Source of the DNA: Chrysomallon squamiferum
Lineage: Eukaryota > Mollusca > Gastropoda > Neomphalida > Peltospiridae
Direction of reading: 5' to 3'
DNA: 64,000 nucleotides
NCBI GenBank assembly: GCA_012295275.1
Contig: CM022678.1
Location: forward strand, 12,007,329 to 12,071,328
In this document: positions 23,961 through 36,620 of the stretch, piece by piece
How the letters are laid out: every line of letters starts with the position of its first letter
How positions within the stretch are numbered: the stretch's first letter is position 1
Position numbers and translations under genes: made by a program
Notes under the pieces: model-generated
What the model saw: the letters and a program-made list of their open reading frames with translations, nothing else
What the model was told of the DNA's origin: nothing
The model's database searches: none

Positions 23961-24530
23961 CAAAACTTTGACACAACATTAACCAAGAAAGTGGACAACT
24001 CACTAGTCTGATTCTGATTCTGATTCTGATTATCTGAGCAGATAAATAAATAAATAAACAAATCAATCAATCAATCAAATATTGAATCTGATATTAAATA
24101 AGTAAACAAACAAATCAAATATTAAATAAACAAACAAGCAATATTAAATATTAAATAAAAGTATTAATCAGTTTTCTTTCTTTTCCACCAATTCTACAAA
24201 GAAATCTATTATTTTATTCTGTTATTGTTATAATTACTACAACAAAAACAACTACTACTTTTATCATAGTAATTTCTCTTTTAACCGTCCTATACTCATA
24301 CTCCCTCTATTATACTACTGTTGCAACAACAAAACTACTATCAGTATTGCTACTACTACAACTAGTACTAACACTACAGTCTGACTATGAGTCACACAAT
24401 GACAAAGCATGATTGGCTAAAATTTCACCTACAAACAAGAATTATTAAGTCCTAATGCTATAACAATTACACTACTAAAACAATGGGGTTGTACTACTAT
24501 TACTGCTATTACTATAACAACAACAACAAC

Positions 24531-24636
24531 CTCTGCAGATGCTCCTGTTTCTGCCAGGTTAGTACAGATTCTTTGATGACATTTCTGTCCTGTGGTGAGC
24601 TCACAGAAGTAGTTCTTCATGTGTAACCAGCAGTGG
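24531..24636 (-). CDS. Exon candidate phase-compatible with the CH-like exon
   Basis: A 106-nt minus-strand open segment from acceptor GTTTTTCAG to a weak donor (GAG|GTTGTT). It encodes HCWLHMKNYFCELTTGQKCH and about 15 more residues. It enters with one base, matching the two-base exit of the exon at 25,912-25,997. No family recognised. The donor runs into a (GTT)n tract, which lowers confidence. Confidence 0.35.
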
Positions 24637-25911
24637 CTGAAAAACACCAGTCTTTTATTTATTTATTCATTTATTTATTTATTTGCAGATATATAAAATA
24701 TTTCTCTTTCTGACAGATACATATATTTTTTCTTGGAAATTACTAAAATACTAAATTCTTAGAATCATCAAATTATAGTAAATACTAAGGCAAAATTAAT
24801 TTTTGAATTTTCAAATTAAAATAAAATAAAGCAGATTGTATTCTGGCAAGTTCAAAACAAAACAAGAAATGGTTTTTTATTATGTCAAATATACTACAAA
24901 TATAAGCTAAAGAGAAATGAAACAATGCTTATGGAAGTGTGGAAATATGGAAGAATACTAAGTCATCAAGCTATTTGTATACTACAATTACTTTACTTAT
25001 TATTACAGTGTGTCCCTGCTCTAATCTGCTTTTATTATTCTTATTATTGAGAACATATTAACAATACAAAAAATGAAAAGAATGGAAGTTGATATTTGAA
25101 CAGATAAATTAATGTGTGAGTTTGTCATACCAGTTTTTTGTGTGTCCCATTCTGATGTTAAGGTAACAACACTTGTCAATTTTGTGGTACGTGTCTGAAA
25201 AAGTAAAAACAAAGAATGTGCCTGACAAATGTACATGGTAAAAAGTCTAGTGTGTGTTTACAAGATTCTAATGTAATTTGTGTGTATGTGCATGTCTACC
25301 TACTGATATATTATTAACAAACTGCAACTTCCTGCATTAAATTAAATTAAACTTAATTATGTTTAGACCAATGAGAAATATTTAAATAAAAACCACTCAA
25401 ATTAAAAACAACGCAGCAGTACAAACTTTTATTGAAGCAGACTATAATAGTGTCTGATGGAAGTTCACTGGATGCGTTAAAAGTTATAGAAAATTTTAAA
25501 ACTGCTTGTTCAATATTCTGCATGTAAAGACTGAGGTCTCATTACATTATATGATAAATTATACAAAACATGCACTCCAAATATCATTCTCCTTCTCCCT
25601 GACTCTACATTCCTTAACCCTTTCTCTTTCTCTCATATATTAATGCTTCTTTATCTGCAATCATCATAATCCTTCGCCTTCTTTTCAGCTATCATTTAAT
25701 AATCAAAGTAGAAAAATGAATACTTTAACTATACCTCAGCTTTAACTGAAATATAATTTACCATATATTTTCCAAAATATAAAATGAAGAAAAGTAAATC
25801 AACTTTAACAGTGTCAGACTAACTCAGTTTAATAAAAACTAAAATGATTTCAAATTTTAATATTTAACAAGATAATAAATATAAATAAATAAATAAACAA
25901 AAACAGCATAC
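24637..25911. other. Putative intron or spacer, AT-rich
   Basis: AT-rich DNA with a (TTTA)n run at about 24,655-24,685. A small open segment at 25,131-25,194 has splice-like edges but a phase incompatible with its neighbours. Nothing else is supported. Confidence 0.4.
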
Positions 25912-25997
25912 CTGATGGCCGGGACAGCACATTCTACTGAAACAACTTCACTGGCATATGTCAACATTAGCGCATCAATTAGAGCTACATGTACATT
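25912..25997 (-). CDS. Exon with a CAMSAP/Patronin-like calponin-homology segment
   Basis: An 86-nt minus-strand exon with a good acceptor (TTTTCTCTTAG) and donor (CAG|GTATGC). The translation HVALIDALMLTYASEVVSVE closely resembles the stretch of the calponin-homology domain of CAMSAP/Patronin proteins in which H-x-A-L-x-D-A-L-M-x-x-Y is conserved. Those proteins bind and protect microtubule minus ends. The resemblance rests on recall of the family and stops after about 22 residues. No coiled coil or CKK domain was found in the window. It could be an exon of a diverged CH protein or a stray duplicate. Confidence 0.45.
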
Positions 25998-25999
25998 CT

Positions 26000-26820
26000 A
26001 AGAGAAAAAAGAAATAAAATAATAATAAAAATAATAACTAAGCAGTTATAAATAAATAACTAATACTCCTGTTATTATGAAAATTTAAATGTAACTTTAT
26101 TATTCAGACAAAGTGGGCTGTGGGATATCTTCAATATCAAATCAGGAGAGTGAATCATGTTTTTTACAAAATGATAATACAAGAGAGAGAGAGATCTAAG
26201 ACATTATTTTTCAAAATAATTATCACTCAGTTAAATTCAACAATGAGGATTGGCTGAGGGTAGGTTTACAGTTAGATTTAAGACTGATTAATATTTATTG
26301 ATAGATAAAAGAAGTCTGTTTTAGGAATTTAGTTTTTACAAATAAAGCTATTATAATTCTTACTAGATTCAAAATAATTGTTAATTTCAGTACACATTTT
26401 ATTGTATTTTATCATTATTTCTCTATTGTTTCAGTTATGTACTACTACTACTACTACTACTACTAGTACTATTTAATATATATTGACAAAAGGAACAGTT
26501 CAGTGTTAATTCAATAAATGTATTTGTAAATATCCTACACTTCAGATTATTTTTGCAAATTAGGTTAGGATTTTATATTTATTTTATTTTATTTTATTAT
26601 TTTTTTTAATATATTTATTTATTCAAAAGTAGCAAATTATTTATGCATATCTTTGTATAGATCAGGTTTAGGACCTGGTAATACATACGAAAGTTACAGC
26701 TGACTGGTTTCTTTTGATAGAAAAGAAAAAGAGAAGACCTGAATGTTAAACTTTGTTTGCTTAAAACATGATCATGTTATTTCAAACATATTTTAATTGT
26801 TATCTTCTTCTTCTTCTTCT
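26000..26820. other. AT-rich spacer with (TAC)n and TTTTA runs
   Basis: (CTA)n at about 26,440-26,465 and TTTTA repeats near 26,578-26,600. No gene seen. Confidence 0.5.
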
Positions 26821-26822
26821 TA

Positions 26823-26827
26823 TGATG

Positions 26828-26896
<69 letters not shown>

Positions 26897-27117
26897 GTTT
26901 CCTTTTAAATTAACAAAGAAATAAATGTTAATAAAAGTTACAGTAGCGTACTACTGCTACTACTGCTACTACTACTACTACTACTACTAATAATAATAAT
27001 AATGGTAATAATAATAGTAACAACAACAATTATAATAAAGCCACTCAGTAAACTAATTCAACTCATTCTATAATCACATATTAAGCTGTGCATGATGAAG
27101 CAGCAAATAGACAGACA

Positions 27118-27206
<89 letters not shown>
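26823..27206. repeat. Left end of duplicated segment B: (ATT)n, module, (CT)n
   Basis: (ATT)n at about 26,827-26,895. Next is a module matching 28-60 and 500-590 (GTTAATAAAAGT, ACTCATTCTATA, CACATATTAAGCT, AGACAGACAGG). A (CT)n run follows at about 27,120-27,206. This marks where homology to segment A begins. Confidence 0.8.
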
Positions 27207-27209
<3 letters not shown>

Positions 27210-27462
27210 GAAAAAGAAAAGAAAAACAGAAAAGGTAGTAATAGCAATTTTCTACTAGCGGATGGTAGCTGATATTTAAGGTCTTTGTTATAAAGTTAAA
27301 AACGGATATCTATGAGACTGTTTTTCAATAGATACATTTCTCTTCTGTATACTAGGCATAGATAATCTTAATAAAGTAATAATGTTTATATGTATATAAT
27401 CTTATTATTATTATTATTAAGATCGTGAAGTCTGTATATAGCACCTATAAACTAGAAAAAAG

Positions 27463-27506
<44 letters not shown>

Positions 27507-28162
27507 GTAATTATAATAAGTAAATAAACTTAACAAACAAAGTTTTGAAATTTTAGAATTAAGATAATTAGCTATGGCCAACTTAGTGTAACAAACAAAC
27601 AAAGTTTTTAAATGTGTCAGTCTAGGCTGGCTTCTCTTGCTCATTGAATTCGATGTTTTCATTGACATCTGCAGTAATCTAATAATTTGTAATCTTTGCA
27701 CAGTCCGGTGGGCCCTTTTGTGAAATGGAGCTTACTGAACCTTGAAATTCTGACCTTGTTTTGAGAAGTGTTTGACAGAGTTAGGGTTAGTTTTTTTCTC
27801 ACTTGTTGACAAATTTGTAATCTGTGTCATTAAAGGCGTATATGTTTCACACACACACAAACACACACGTGATATGCGTTAATGTGGCTGTATACAATGT
27901 ATCTATGTGTGTGTATGTGTACGCGTATGTGTATGTTGCGTGTTGTATGTGTATGTGTGTTTGTATGTTTATGGGTGTGTAGGTGTGTAACTTAAAACAT
28001 CTTCCTTTTCGCTCGAGTATTTTATTCATCGTGATTAATGATATATCTAGTTTATTACTGAAACTTTAAACAAATATAAATACATAGTATAGTACTAATA
28101 CTCTCTCTGACAGAAAAGAATATATTTTATTCACCGAGATTTGTAAAACAGTTATAAACACA

Positions 28163-28203
<41 letters not shown>

Positions 28204-28264
28204 GATGACGGATACATTTTATTTACACAATGATTTATTCGTTATACAATAATACAAAACAGTA

Positions 28265-28302
<38 letters not shown>

Positions 28303-28535
28303 ACAACACACATAATTAGAAAGAAAAGAAAGAAAGGAAGACTAAACATAATAATAAATAGAATAAAATATATAACCGACGGCTTGGAAAATAAGATGAG
28401 TTTTTTAGACGTCATGGGTATTCATTTGAAGGTCACTGTAACTTCAAGTTGACGTCACACTTATACAATGCACTGCAGTGTAATTTATTTTGGTTCCGGT
28501 TTAATAAACTGATTTTATTTTGTTTTACTTTTTTT

Positions 28536-28607
<72 letters not shown>

Positions 28608-28860
28608 GTTATAAGATTAACTGCCTTTGCTGTTATAGGGAATTATGTTCACGAATAAAGAGCTACCAAACAAACACACACACACACACACGCACACACA
28701 CACAGAGACACACAGACAAACACACAATATACGTAAGAAAAAGTTTCGTTCTTTCTTTTCTTAGGTGAAAGGGTCTCTTTATATATATTTTATTATTTTT
28801 AAGGTTAGCATTTATAAAGACTGAGCGAGATAAGTATAAGTACATAAATTACATTCAGAA
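27207..28860. repeat. Microsatellite-rich part of segment B
   Basis: (GT)n at about 27,465-27,505, TGTATG-type repeats at 27,900-27,985, (CA)n at about 28,158-28,202 and 28,278-28,305, (CT)n at about 28,540-28,604 and (CA)n near 28,674-28,702. Unique sequence at 28,318-28,525 corresponds to 4,518-4,700 of segment A (for example ACTTATACAATGCACTGC against AGTTATACAATGTACTGC). No gene seen. Confidence 0.75.
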
Positions 28861-29414
28861 ATATTAATATTTTTACATACTGTTGACTATTAGATCGGGA
28901 AATAAATATGGTTAAATTCATATTAAAATATGTTAGATCGGGAAATTAGTTTAATACTGACATAAATTATGTTGAAACGTGACCAACTGCACGTTTGTGT
29001 TGTATTTGTTTAATTGAAATGTATTTTATTTCTTTACTTAACAAGTCGATTTATCTGCATCATCTTTCAATGTGTATGGTCTCCTGAATAAATCTGTCAT
29101 TACAAAACACTCGTAACTTGTTTTATGGTTCACACCAGCAAACAAACAACGTATTAGGTTTCGCTTCAGTAAACAAATAAAATGTTATCTGAACCAGTTT
29201 CAAAATAGGTTATGCGGTGAATGGAGACTTGAAAAGCTATATAAATGAAGAAAAAAAGAAAGAAAGGTAGAAGCAGAAAAAGAAAAAATTCCTTTGTTCG
29301 TCAGTGAAATAAAATCTTATCTTTATGTCCTTACAGTGGCCATATTCAAGATATTTTTCTTTTACTCTCCCCACCCCTAGACGCTCTTAACTTAGAAAAG
29401 GTCGGATATTTCAC

Positions 29415-29497
29415 TTTGTCATTTCGACCTTTTCTTTCCAGGAAAAAAATATGTGTGCATAAATTTTACCCAGTAAAGAAAAGGTCGAAATGACAAA
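29415..29497. repeat. Perfect 23-bp inverted repeat (hairpin)
   Basis: 29,415-29,437 (TTTGTCATTTCGACCTTTTC...) is the exact reverse complement of 29,475-29,497, with a 37-bp loop. A related single arm, CATTTTGACCTTTACTTTCC, occurs at 30,479-30,498. This may be a tiny foldback element. No coding content. Confidence 0.7.
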
Positions 29498-29701
29498 TAT
29501 ATATATAACAAAACAAAACAAAACACAATGCCTTTGTAACAAAAAAACAGAAAGTAACTGCAACGTGTTAAAATAATTTACGTTTATTTTTGTAAATTTA
29601 TTAACGAAGCTGTAGATAAACAGAAGGCGAATCAGCTGCACATTATCATCACATTTCACATAATAATTAATATCGGGAAAGAGAGAAAGAGAGAGAGAGA
29701 G

Positions 29702-30030
29702 TTATAAAAATAGTACAATTACAATAATACTTGTTTGCGTATATTTGTGATAATTTATTATTTTTATTCATATCTCTCTTGTGTGCACCTGAATGAATCT
29801 GACATATATAAACTAATTAATTAAATATATTATAATATATAGTACATATTTCATTAATTGACCAATCTAAACATACTATTTGTTTGTATGCGTGAAACAG
29901 AGAGGAGTTCTTAAGTGTTTGACAATGTCAGGTTCATTGAAGTGACACAAGAGAGATATGATTAAAAATAAAATAACATCACAAATATACGCAAACTATC
30001 AGTATAATTGTAATTTGTAAACTTAATAAT
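29702..30030. repeat. MITE-like imperfect inverted repeat
   Basis: 29,731-29,803 and 29,926-29,996 are imperfect reverse complements (GTTTGCGTATATTTGTGAT against ATCACAAATATACGCAAAC), and weaker pairing extends to about 29,702 and 30,030. The loop is about 120 bp of AT-rich DNA. The element is absent from the matching part of segment A, which fits insertion after the duplication. Confidence 0.6.
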
Positions 30031-30143
30031 TTTATCTTGCAAACTAATTCTGGATATATATCTATATATGATTATATTATGTATGTATGTATGTATGTTT
30101 GTTCAGAAAACGAAACAAAGGTAGATAATATATAGAGGGAAAA

Positions 30144-30648
<505 letters not shown>

Positions 30649-30811
30649 TATATATTATTTTAAAAATATATATCAAATTAAAAATTATAATTAAATGTAA
30701 AGCCATTGTAACAAACAATTATGGTAATTGCCGAATGTGTTAAATTAAAATGCTTAGAAAATAAGTGTTACATACATTATTACTATATGTGTGACAGGCA
30801 ATGACCAGCAT

Positions 30812-31101
30812 TTCCTAAATTAATTGAGTGCACAAACTATGTTAAGGTAGTTAGTACTTTTCCAGCAGTTTACTTTACCAGAAGAATTTAAAATTTTCAC
30901 GATTATATATTAACAAAAGAAACAAACGTTTTATAGAAAACTTCAAAGCTCCTACCCCTTCTTTCTTTACGAATTGGTATCTTCCGCTCAGTAAGTGTCG
31001 TCTGTAAAAACCGGGCTTCCCTACTGCAAGAGTAAATTGACATTGTAGACGAACAAACGGAGAAATTTGTTCCTCTTAAAATTTTCATTTCTCAAGACTA
31101 A
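30812..31101 (+). other. Putative promoter region and 5' non-coding exon of RING/NHL gene B
   Basis: Conserved counterpart of 6,849-7,144, ending at GACTAA before the donor GTAAGT (31,102). The conserved core is at 30,975-31,060. Confidence 0.55.
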
Positions 31102-31690
31102 GTAAGTCAAATTTATTATTATTATTATTATTGTTATTGTTATTATTATTATTATTCGTGTTCTAAGATATTTAAAAATATCATTTTCAAAGTCAATTCC
31201 ACGATTACATTGTCGTGCGAGATATGTGTTTTTCAAGAAAAGTAGCTCGTCACATTGCGAGAAACGATTTCTGTTCTAGTGATCTGCTTAATTAACTTGC
31301 AGCATTCGTGTTACTCACATATGTTTAGTGTGTTGAAGGGTTTTTGTGATTTTTTCTTTGCTTCATACCATTTATTACAGCTGACCTCCTTTATTATATT
31401 AATCTTGTCTGCCAGCAATTTCCAAGAGGCTGTCGTCTTCCTTCTCATATTAAGAGTGACGTCACAAGGTTAAATTTAGCAAGTTCGTAATGCACTTTTA
31501 TTTTACAAATACGACTAAGTAAATAAACAGTTTATTTAGTGTATTTATAATATATTTATAATTTATAATAAACAGTGTTACATTCGCAAGTTTATATATT
31601 TATCATTTCATTTTATGTATTTCTATATACCATTGGTTGTATGACTTAAATGGAATTAATATGTAATTTTACCTCCAGTAGGTTGTTTTC

Positions 31691-31744
<54 letters not shown>

Positions 31745-31747
31745 CAG
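31102..31747 (+). other. 5' UTR intron of gene B
   Basis: GTAAGT...TTCACAG, homologous to the intron at 7,145-7,854 but with different (TTA)n lengths and a 60-bp AT-rich expansion near 31,545-31,610. Confidence 0.6.
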
Positions 31748-31749
31748 AT

Positions 31750-32287
31750 ATGGCAACAGCTTCAAACTCCGATGATAACATTTCGTGTTCTCTGTGTTTG
31801 AAATTTTTTGACAAACCAAGAGTTTTTTCATGTGGACATTCGTTCTGCTTGAAATGCCTGCAGAATTACATCAGCACAAATTACAACAACAACGACACAG
31901 AAATAAGCTGCCCGTTCTGCAGGCAGAATGTCCACATTCCAGACAGCACGAAACCAGTGGAAACATGGGCAGCTCAGTTCTCTATAAACAAGTCACTGGT
32001 GGACGCCATTAACAAAATAGAACATTCAAAGTTTTGTGAGTCAGCAGTGTTGTGTTTAGATTCATAATTACAATAAAATAATAATAAAAAAAAAATGACA
32101 GTGATCATTTAACTAAAAATATTTGACGTGTATTAACCATTGCAGCATAAAGAAATAGAGGACATTTTATTTATAACATTTTTCTATTCAGATTTTACAT
32201 TTCGTAAATAAAATAAATTCTGTAACTCTTCATATTGTATGCATGTCTTTATTAATAGCATTAGTACTAATTACTAATTCTATTATT

Positions 32288-32318
<31 letters not shown>

Positions 32319-33817
32319 CAGCTAAAAAGGGAGGCAACATTTCAATTCTGAGTTCTGTTTCTGAGAGTCTCAAATCCTTTAAGGAAATTCTTCAGACAGA
32401 GATGGATGATAAGATTGAGCAACTTCGCCAAGCCGTCAACATCACCGTCGTGGACACCACAGAAGAGGTCAGAAGGATTGGTAACACACTAATCATAGAT
32501 TTCACAGCCGCAGTCCACAAAGAACAAGACAGGTTAATAAGAGAAATAGAAAAATCTCAAAACTTTGTAAACTCAGAAATAGGAAAATTGTTTAGTGAAC
32601 ACAAACATCTGATTGATGAAAATGAAAAGTTTATAAAACTTGGTGAACATTTGATAAAAGAAAAATCAGAGTCAGACATGAAAAAAAACCTTCCAAAATT
32701 CACCGAACTTCAAAACACAACTTCAAAGTTTCTGTCAAATTCTCTTTCACAAATAGAAAAAGCAGAATTCAAAATAAATCTCAGAAAATCTGATAAAAAG
32801 AAAGAAATGTCTGTGCACATTGGAGAAATCACCACAAACATCCACACAGACACACAGATAGACAGAGTGACAGACACACTCAAACACACAGACACCATTA
32901 ACACAGAAACACAACACACAGTCACACAGATAGACAAACAGACAGACACACTCAAACACACAGACACCATTAACACAGAAACACAACACACAGTCACACA
33001 GATAGACAAACAGACAGACACACTCAAACACACAGACACCATTAACACAAAAACACAAAACGATAAAACAAATCCTGTTGTGTCTTCCATCCTGGTGTCA
33101 AGTCAGGACAAGAGTAAAATTGTTGTTAGTGATGGAAACAATGAATGTGTAAAATGTTTTTGTTTAGAAAGAAAATCACTGATAAACAAACACGTGACTT
33201 CCACTAGTCCATACGGTCTTGCTGAGTCACGTGATCAGCAGGGTGATGTTGTTGTTGTCCTTGCTCTGCCAGATGAAAATAAAATATTGTTTTTAAATTT
33301 GGAAAACTTCAAACTGATAAAAACAATTACAACTGGTAAACAGTATAAGTTTATCGCTGTGTTACCTGGCAACCGTTTCGCGGTCACTGAGTACTACAGT
33401 CAGTGCTTGGACATACTGACAGCCAGTGGTCAGCTGATTAATTCTATCTCAACAGATTTGATCCCCAGTCCGTACAGATTCACAGTTCACGATCAATATC
33501 TGATTGTTGTGTCACAGAGAGAAAATGAAAACAGTTTATTTTGTGTGACGTCATCAGGTGACGTCAAATGGAAGTCACGTGATTCAGACAAACTGAGAGT
33601 CTTGAGAGGTATTACATGTGACAGGGAGGGAAACATTTTTGTTTGTGATTTACACAGAAAGTGTGTTGTTCAGTTCTCACGCGATGGTAACATTACACGT
33701 GACATCCTCACTGACCAGGATGGACTGTCCGAACCTTGGTGTGTCTGTTGTGATGACAACAAACTGTACGTGGAAGATAACGACGAAATAAAAATATTTA
33801 CGTGGTGTAAAAAGTAA
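31750..33817 (+). CDS. RING finger / coiled-coil / NHL-like propeller protein, copy B (two coding exons)
   Basis: Coding exons 31,750-32,035 and 32,322-33,817 join in phase to 593 residues. The first exon has exactly the length of its counterpart in gene A, and the intron (32,036-32,321) again ends in (TTTA)n-TTTCAG. The RING is intact: C13-x2-C16, C28-G-H30-x2-C33-x2-C36, C54-x2-C57. Next come a Lys/Glu-rich helical region, three almost uniform 24-residue Thr/His-rich units, and an NHL-like propeller with GITCDREGNIFVC. Most differences from gene A are substitutions and short in-frame indels, and no stop or frameshift separates the copies, so both are likely functional. The predicted role is E3 ubiquitin ligase with a propeller for target binding. 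In related mollusc families such genes are often linked to immunity, which is only inference here. Confidence 0.88.
32855..33061 (+). repeat. In-frame 72-bp coding minisatellite of gene B
   Basis: Units start at 32,855, 32,927 and 32,999, each exactly 72 nt apart and encoding QI(D)(K/R)-type blocks with TDTLKHTDTINT. The units are more uniform than in gene A, which suggests recent homogenisation. Confidence 0.85.
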
Positions 33818-34087
33818 ACTTCAAACTGTCTGCTAAGTTAGTTTCACTGAACTGTTTTGAAAGTCCACAGATATTTCTTTCTGATAAATAAACAAAAAAT
33901 CAATTATTTATTTATTATAAAGTAATTGATTTAGTTAATTTGTTTACTTTCTTTATTTTTACTTTTAAATATGTTATTTATTTATTATGAATTACTTTAT
34001 CGTTTAAACTTGTTAAATTACAAAATAGATTTCACTTTAAAAAAGACTCTGATTTACTTTTGAAATTTTTACCAAGTTTTGTCACTT

Positions 34088-34177
<90 letters not shown>

Positions 34178-34290
34178 AACACACATCTAAACTATTCTGT
34201 TCTTTTGCAAAGTAATTTATTTCAATGAATGTTGTACATACTACAATGTAATCAAACAAAAGTGCAATAAAATATTTATATTTTAAAACT
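33818..34290 (+). terminator. 3' UTR, (CT)n(CA)n insertion and poly(A) signal of gene B
   Basis: AATAAA at 34,266-34,271 is in the same context as in gene A. A (CT)n run (about 34,091-34,156) followed by (CA)n sits where gene A has only a few CT repeats, so the microsatellite expanded within the 3' UTR of this copy. Confidence 0.55.
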
Positions 34291-34479
34291 CTTTTACATT
34301 GTTTCGTGATCTCTTTTTTTCTATATAGCTACCTATGTATTCACCTAACTGTATGTATGTCTGTATGTCTGTCTGTATAATATAATTAATGTTTATAATA
34401 TCAATGTAGAACAAAGCAGTTCACTGATGAGATTTATTTTAAGTTTATTATTAACAGTTGATACAAATTATTGTTTTGG

Positions 34480-34605
34480 AGATCCCTAGCATTTTCAACA
34501 TGTGAAAAATCTCTGTGACACTTTCCTCGTGGGTCGGGAGAAATGTTTCAACACGTGCAAAAGGTGCACGCCGTCGGCCCACGTGTGGGAAAAAAGTTTC
34601 CAACT
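34480..34605. other. GC-rich non-coding block, copy B
   Basis: Counterpart of 10,690-10,815. Homology to segment A ends near 34,700 at AATCCAAAGAAAG. Confidence 0.5.
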
Positions 34606-34706
34606 TTTACATTTTTATTCTGCTTGACATATTTTATAAATTTCTCTCTTAGACATGAAGTTAAGTTCAATTTTTTCTTTCTTTCTTTTTTAATCCAAAG
34701 AAAGGA

Positions 34707-35158
34707 CAGGAGCTAGTACTAAAAATTAATCTAGACATCTGTTTTTTTATTAAACTGTGCTAAATAAATTAACTACTTTATTTAACAGGAGCTAGTATTA
34801 AAAATTAATCTGTTTTTTATTAAACTGTGCTAAATAAATTAATTACTTTATTTAACAGGAGCTAGTATTAAAAATTAATCTAGACATCTGTTTTTTTTAT
34901 TAAACTGTGCTAAATAAATTAATTACTTTATTTGACAGGAGCTAGTACTAAAAATTAATCTAGACATCTGTTTTTTTATTAAACTGTGCTAAATAAATTA
35001 ATTACTTTATTTGACAGGAGCTAGTACTAAAAATTAATCTAGACATCTGTTTTTTTATTAAACTGTACTAAATAAATTAACTACTTTATTTAACAGGAGC
35101 TGGTATTAAAAATCAATCTAGATATCTGTTTTTTATTAAAGTGTGCTAAATAAATTGA
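34707..35158. repeat. Minisatellite of about 79 bp, seven copies
   Basis: Units begin CAGGAGCTAGTA at 34,707, 34,786, 34,856, 34,936, 35,015 and 35,094. Spacings are 79, 70, 80, 79 and 79 bp; the 70-bp unit lacks TAGACATC. The first units follow the segment-B boundary directly. Each unit has the form T-rich, TTTAACAG, GAGCTAG. No function is known. Confidence 0.9.
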
Positions 35159-35199
35159 TTTGAAGCTTTATCTGCTGAGTTTATGTTGTATTTTGTGCA

Positions 35200-35420
35200 T
35201 ACATAAATATACATATATCACATATACACAAGTAAAAGACACAAAACAAACACCAATAACATTACAATACTCACACAACAGAAAATACAGCCACACTCAC
35301 ACACATTCACTTAGACAAAACCCACACAGATATACCAACATACATACTGACACATACACATATATACACCAAAACACACATATATGCAGAGACACTAACA
35401 TACATCCTCACACATAAGCG
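35200..35420. repeat. Imperfect (CA)n/(TACACA)n tract
   Basis: ACATAC/ACACAC repeats. The frame across it is a low-complexity Thr/His artefact. Confidence 0.75.
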
Positions 35421-35589
35421 CATAACATACATTTAATAGATAATAACTGATATTATCAAAAACACTTCTTATAATAACTGGCCAATGAAAACAAAAATCT
35501 AATAAAAATATCATTTCCTTTATAAACTTTGGTCTGTGTATTTTATCAGCTCATAAATATCAGTATGTGAATTAACAGCATGTCCTGTT

Positions 35590-35890
35590 ATTCTGTGTAT
35601 CAGAAAATGTTGAATAGAGCATTAAAAAAGTCATACAAACAGGATGGTAGAAATTATTATTTTTTCTATCAGAACACTGGATAGAGGCGACAATCATCAG
35701 TTGAGTTGTGTGGTTGAAATGATCATTCTTTGTGTCAGAACACTTTCTATAGAGCAGTTTTAAAATCATTTTCTATGAAGTGGAATTGACATTATCTATA
35801 TCAGAAAAAACAGAATGGCATAGAAAACTTAACCTCTGTAATCAGGGAAAAAACTGGTTAGATTATTAAAAATACTGCTTTATTATCAGA
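35590..35890. repeat. Degenerate minisatellite of about 66-69 bp
   Basis: Anchors of the type (A/T)TCAGAA recur at 35,601, 35,670, 35,736 and 35,802, followed each time by ATAGAG or a similar word. Units are strongly diverged. A possible minus-strand poly(A) signal (AATAAA) lies at about 35,878-35,883. Confidence 0.5.
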
Positions 35891-36057
35891 CAAGCGGGAC
35901 AAAGAAAATATGTCAGAAAACACTGAATCTATTATTAATATTATTAATTTATCCTCATACAAACTGGAAATGAGAAAATGCTATTCTCTCAGAATGTACC
36001 TGATAGAACTGTAATTGAAAACAATTTTCTTTCATCAGATAAGCTACACAATCACTG

Positions 36058-36202
36058 TCACCACATTCTATCATCGGTGTACACAGGGTGAGCTAATCTG
36101 TAAGTGTGACGTTTCCATGACTCCTCTGTGTTCTGCAGAATTAGCTCAGGATGAACTGAATCTTCAGCTTGTCTCACTTTCATCCTCTTCTCCACTTCTT
36201 GT
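36058..36202 (-). CDS. Terminal exon candidate of the minus-strand LRR gene
   Basis: Acceptor GTTTTTCTCAG, then 145 nt open on the minus strand to TGA at 36,058-36,060. It encodes about 48 residues including RMKVRQAEDSVHPELILQNT. It enters with one base, which matches the two-base exit of 36,805-36,892. Lys/Glu-rich and probably helical; family not recognised. A downstream AATAAA on this strand near 35,880 could end the transcript. Confidence 0.4.
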
Positions 36203-36519
36203 CTGAGAAAAACATTTCAATATTTAATATTAATGTAATTAGGTATTGGTTTGCATAGTTTGTATTGTTATATTTACCTTTGTTTCTCACCCAGTAGCTG
36301 ATATACTTTACATGCTGGGGTGGCCTTAAACATTCATTCATTCATTCATTCGTATAGTTTGTAGAAACAATGGCTATCAAAAATCTCAGTTATTTAAAGA
36401 TAAGCTTTCATTCCTGTCCATTTTACAAAAATAATGGACATAATTTTATAAGCACATGATACCAACAGACATAATTAGAAATGAAAGGATTTTTTTGTTT
36501 TCATTTTTATTTGTATTTT

Positions 36520-36541
36520 TATCAGTTACCATTAATTTTTA

Positions 36542-36590
<49 letters not shown>

Positions 36591-36620
36591 GTTGTTGTTG
36601 TTGTTGTTGTTGTTGTTATA
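36520..36620. repeat. (TTA)n-(TTG)n microsatellite
   Basis: (ATT)n at about 36,543-36,590 followed by (GTT)n to 36,616, inside the putative intron between the last two exon candidates. Confidence 0.85.

Noticed and set aside
25131-25194. 64-nt exon-like segment with splice-like edges on the minus strand
   Set aside because: Its phase would introduce a stop if joined after the exon at 25,912-25,997; the pair 25,912-25,997 and 24,531-24,636 fits without it.
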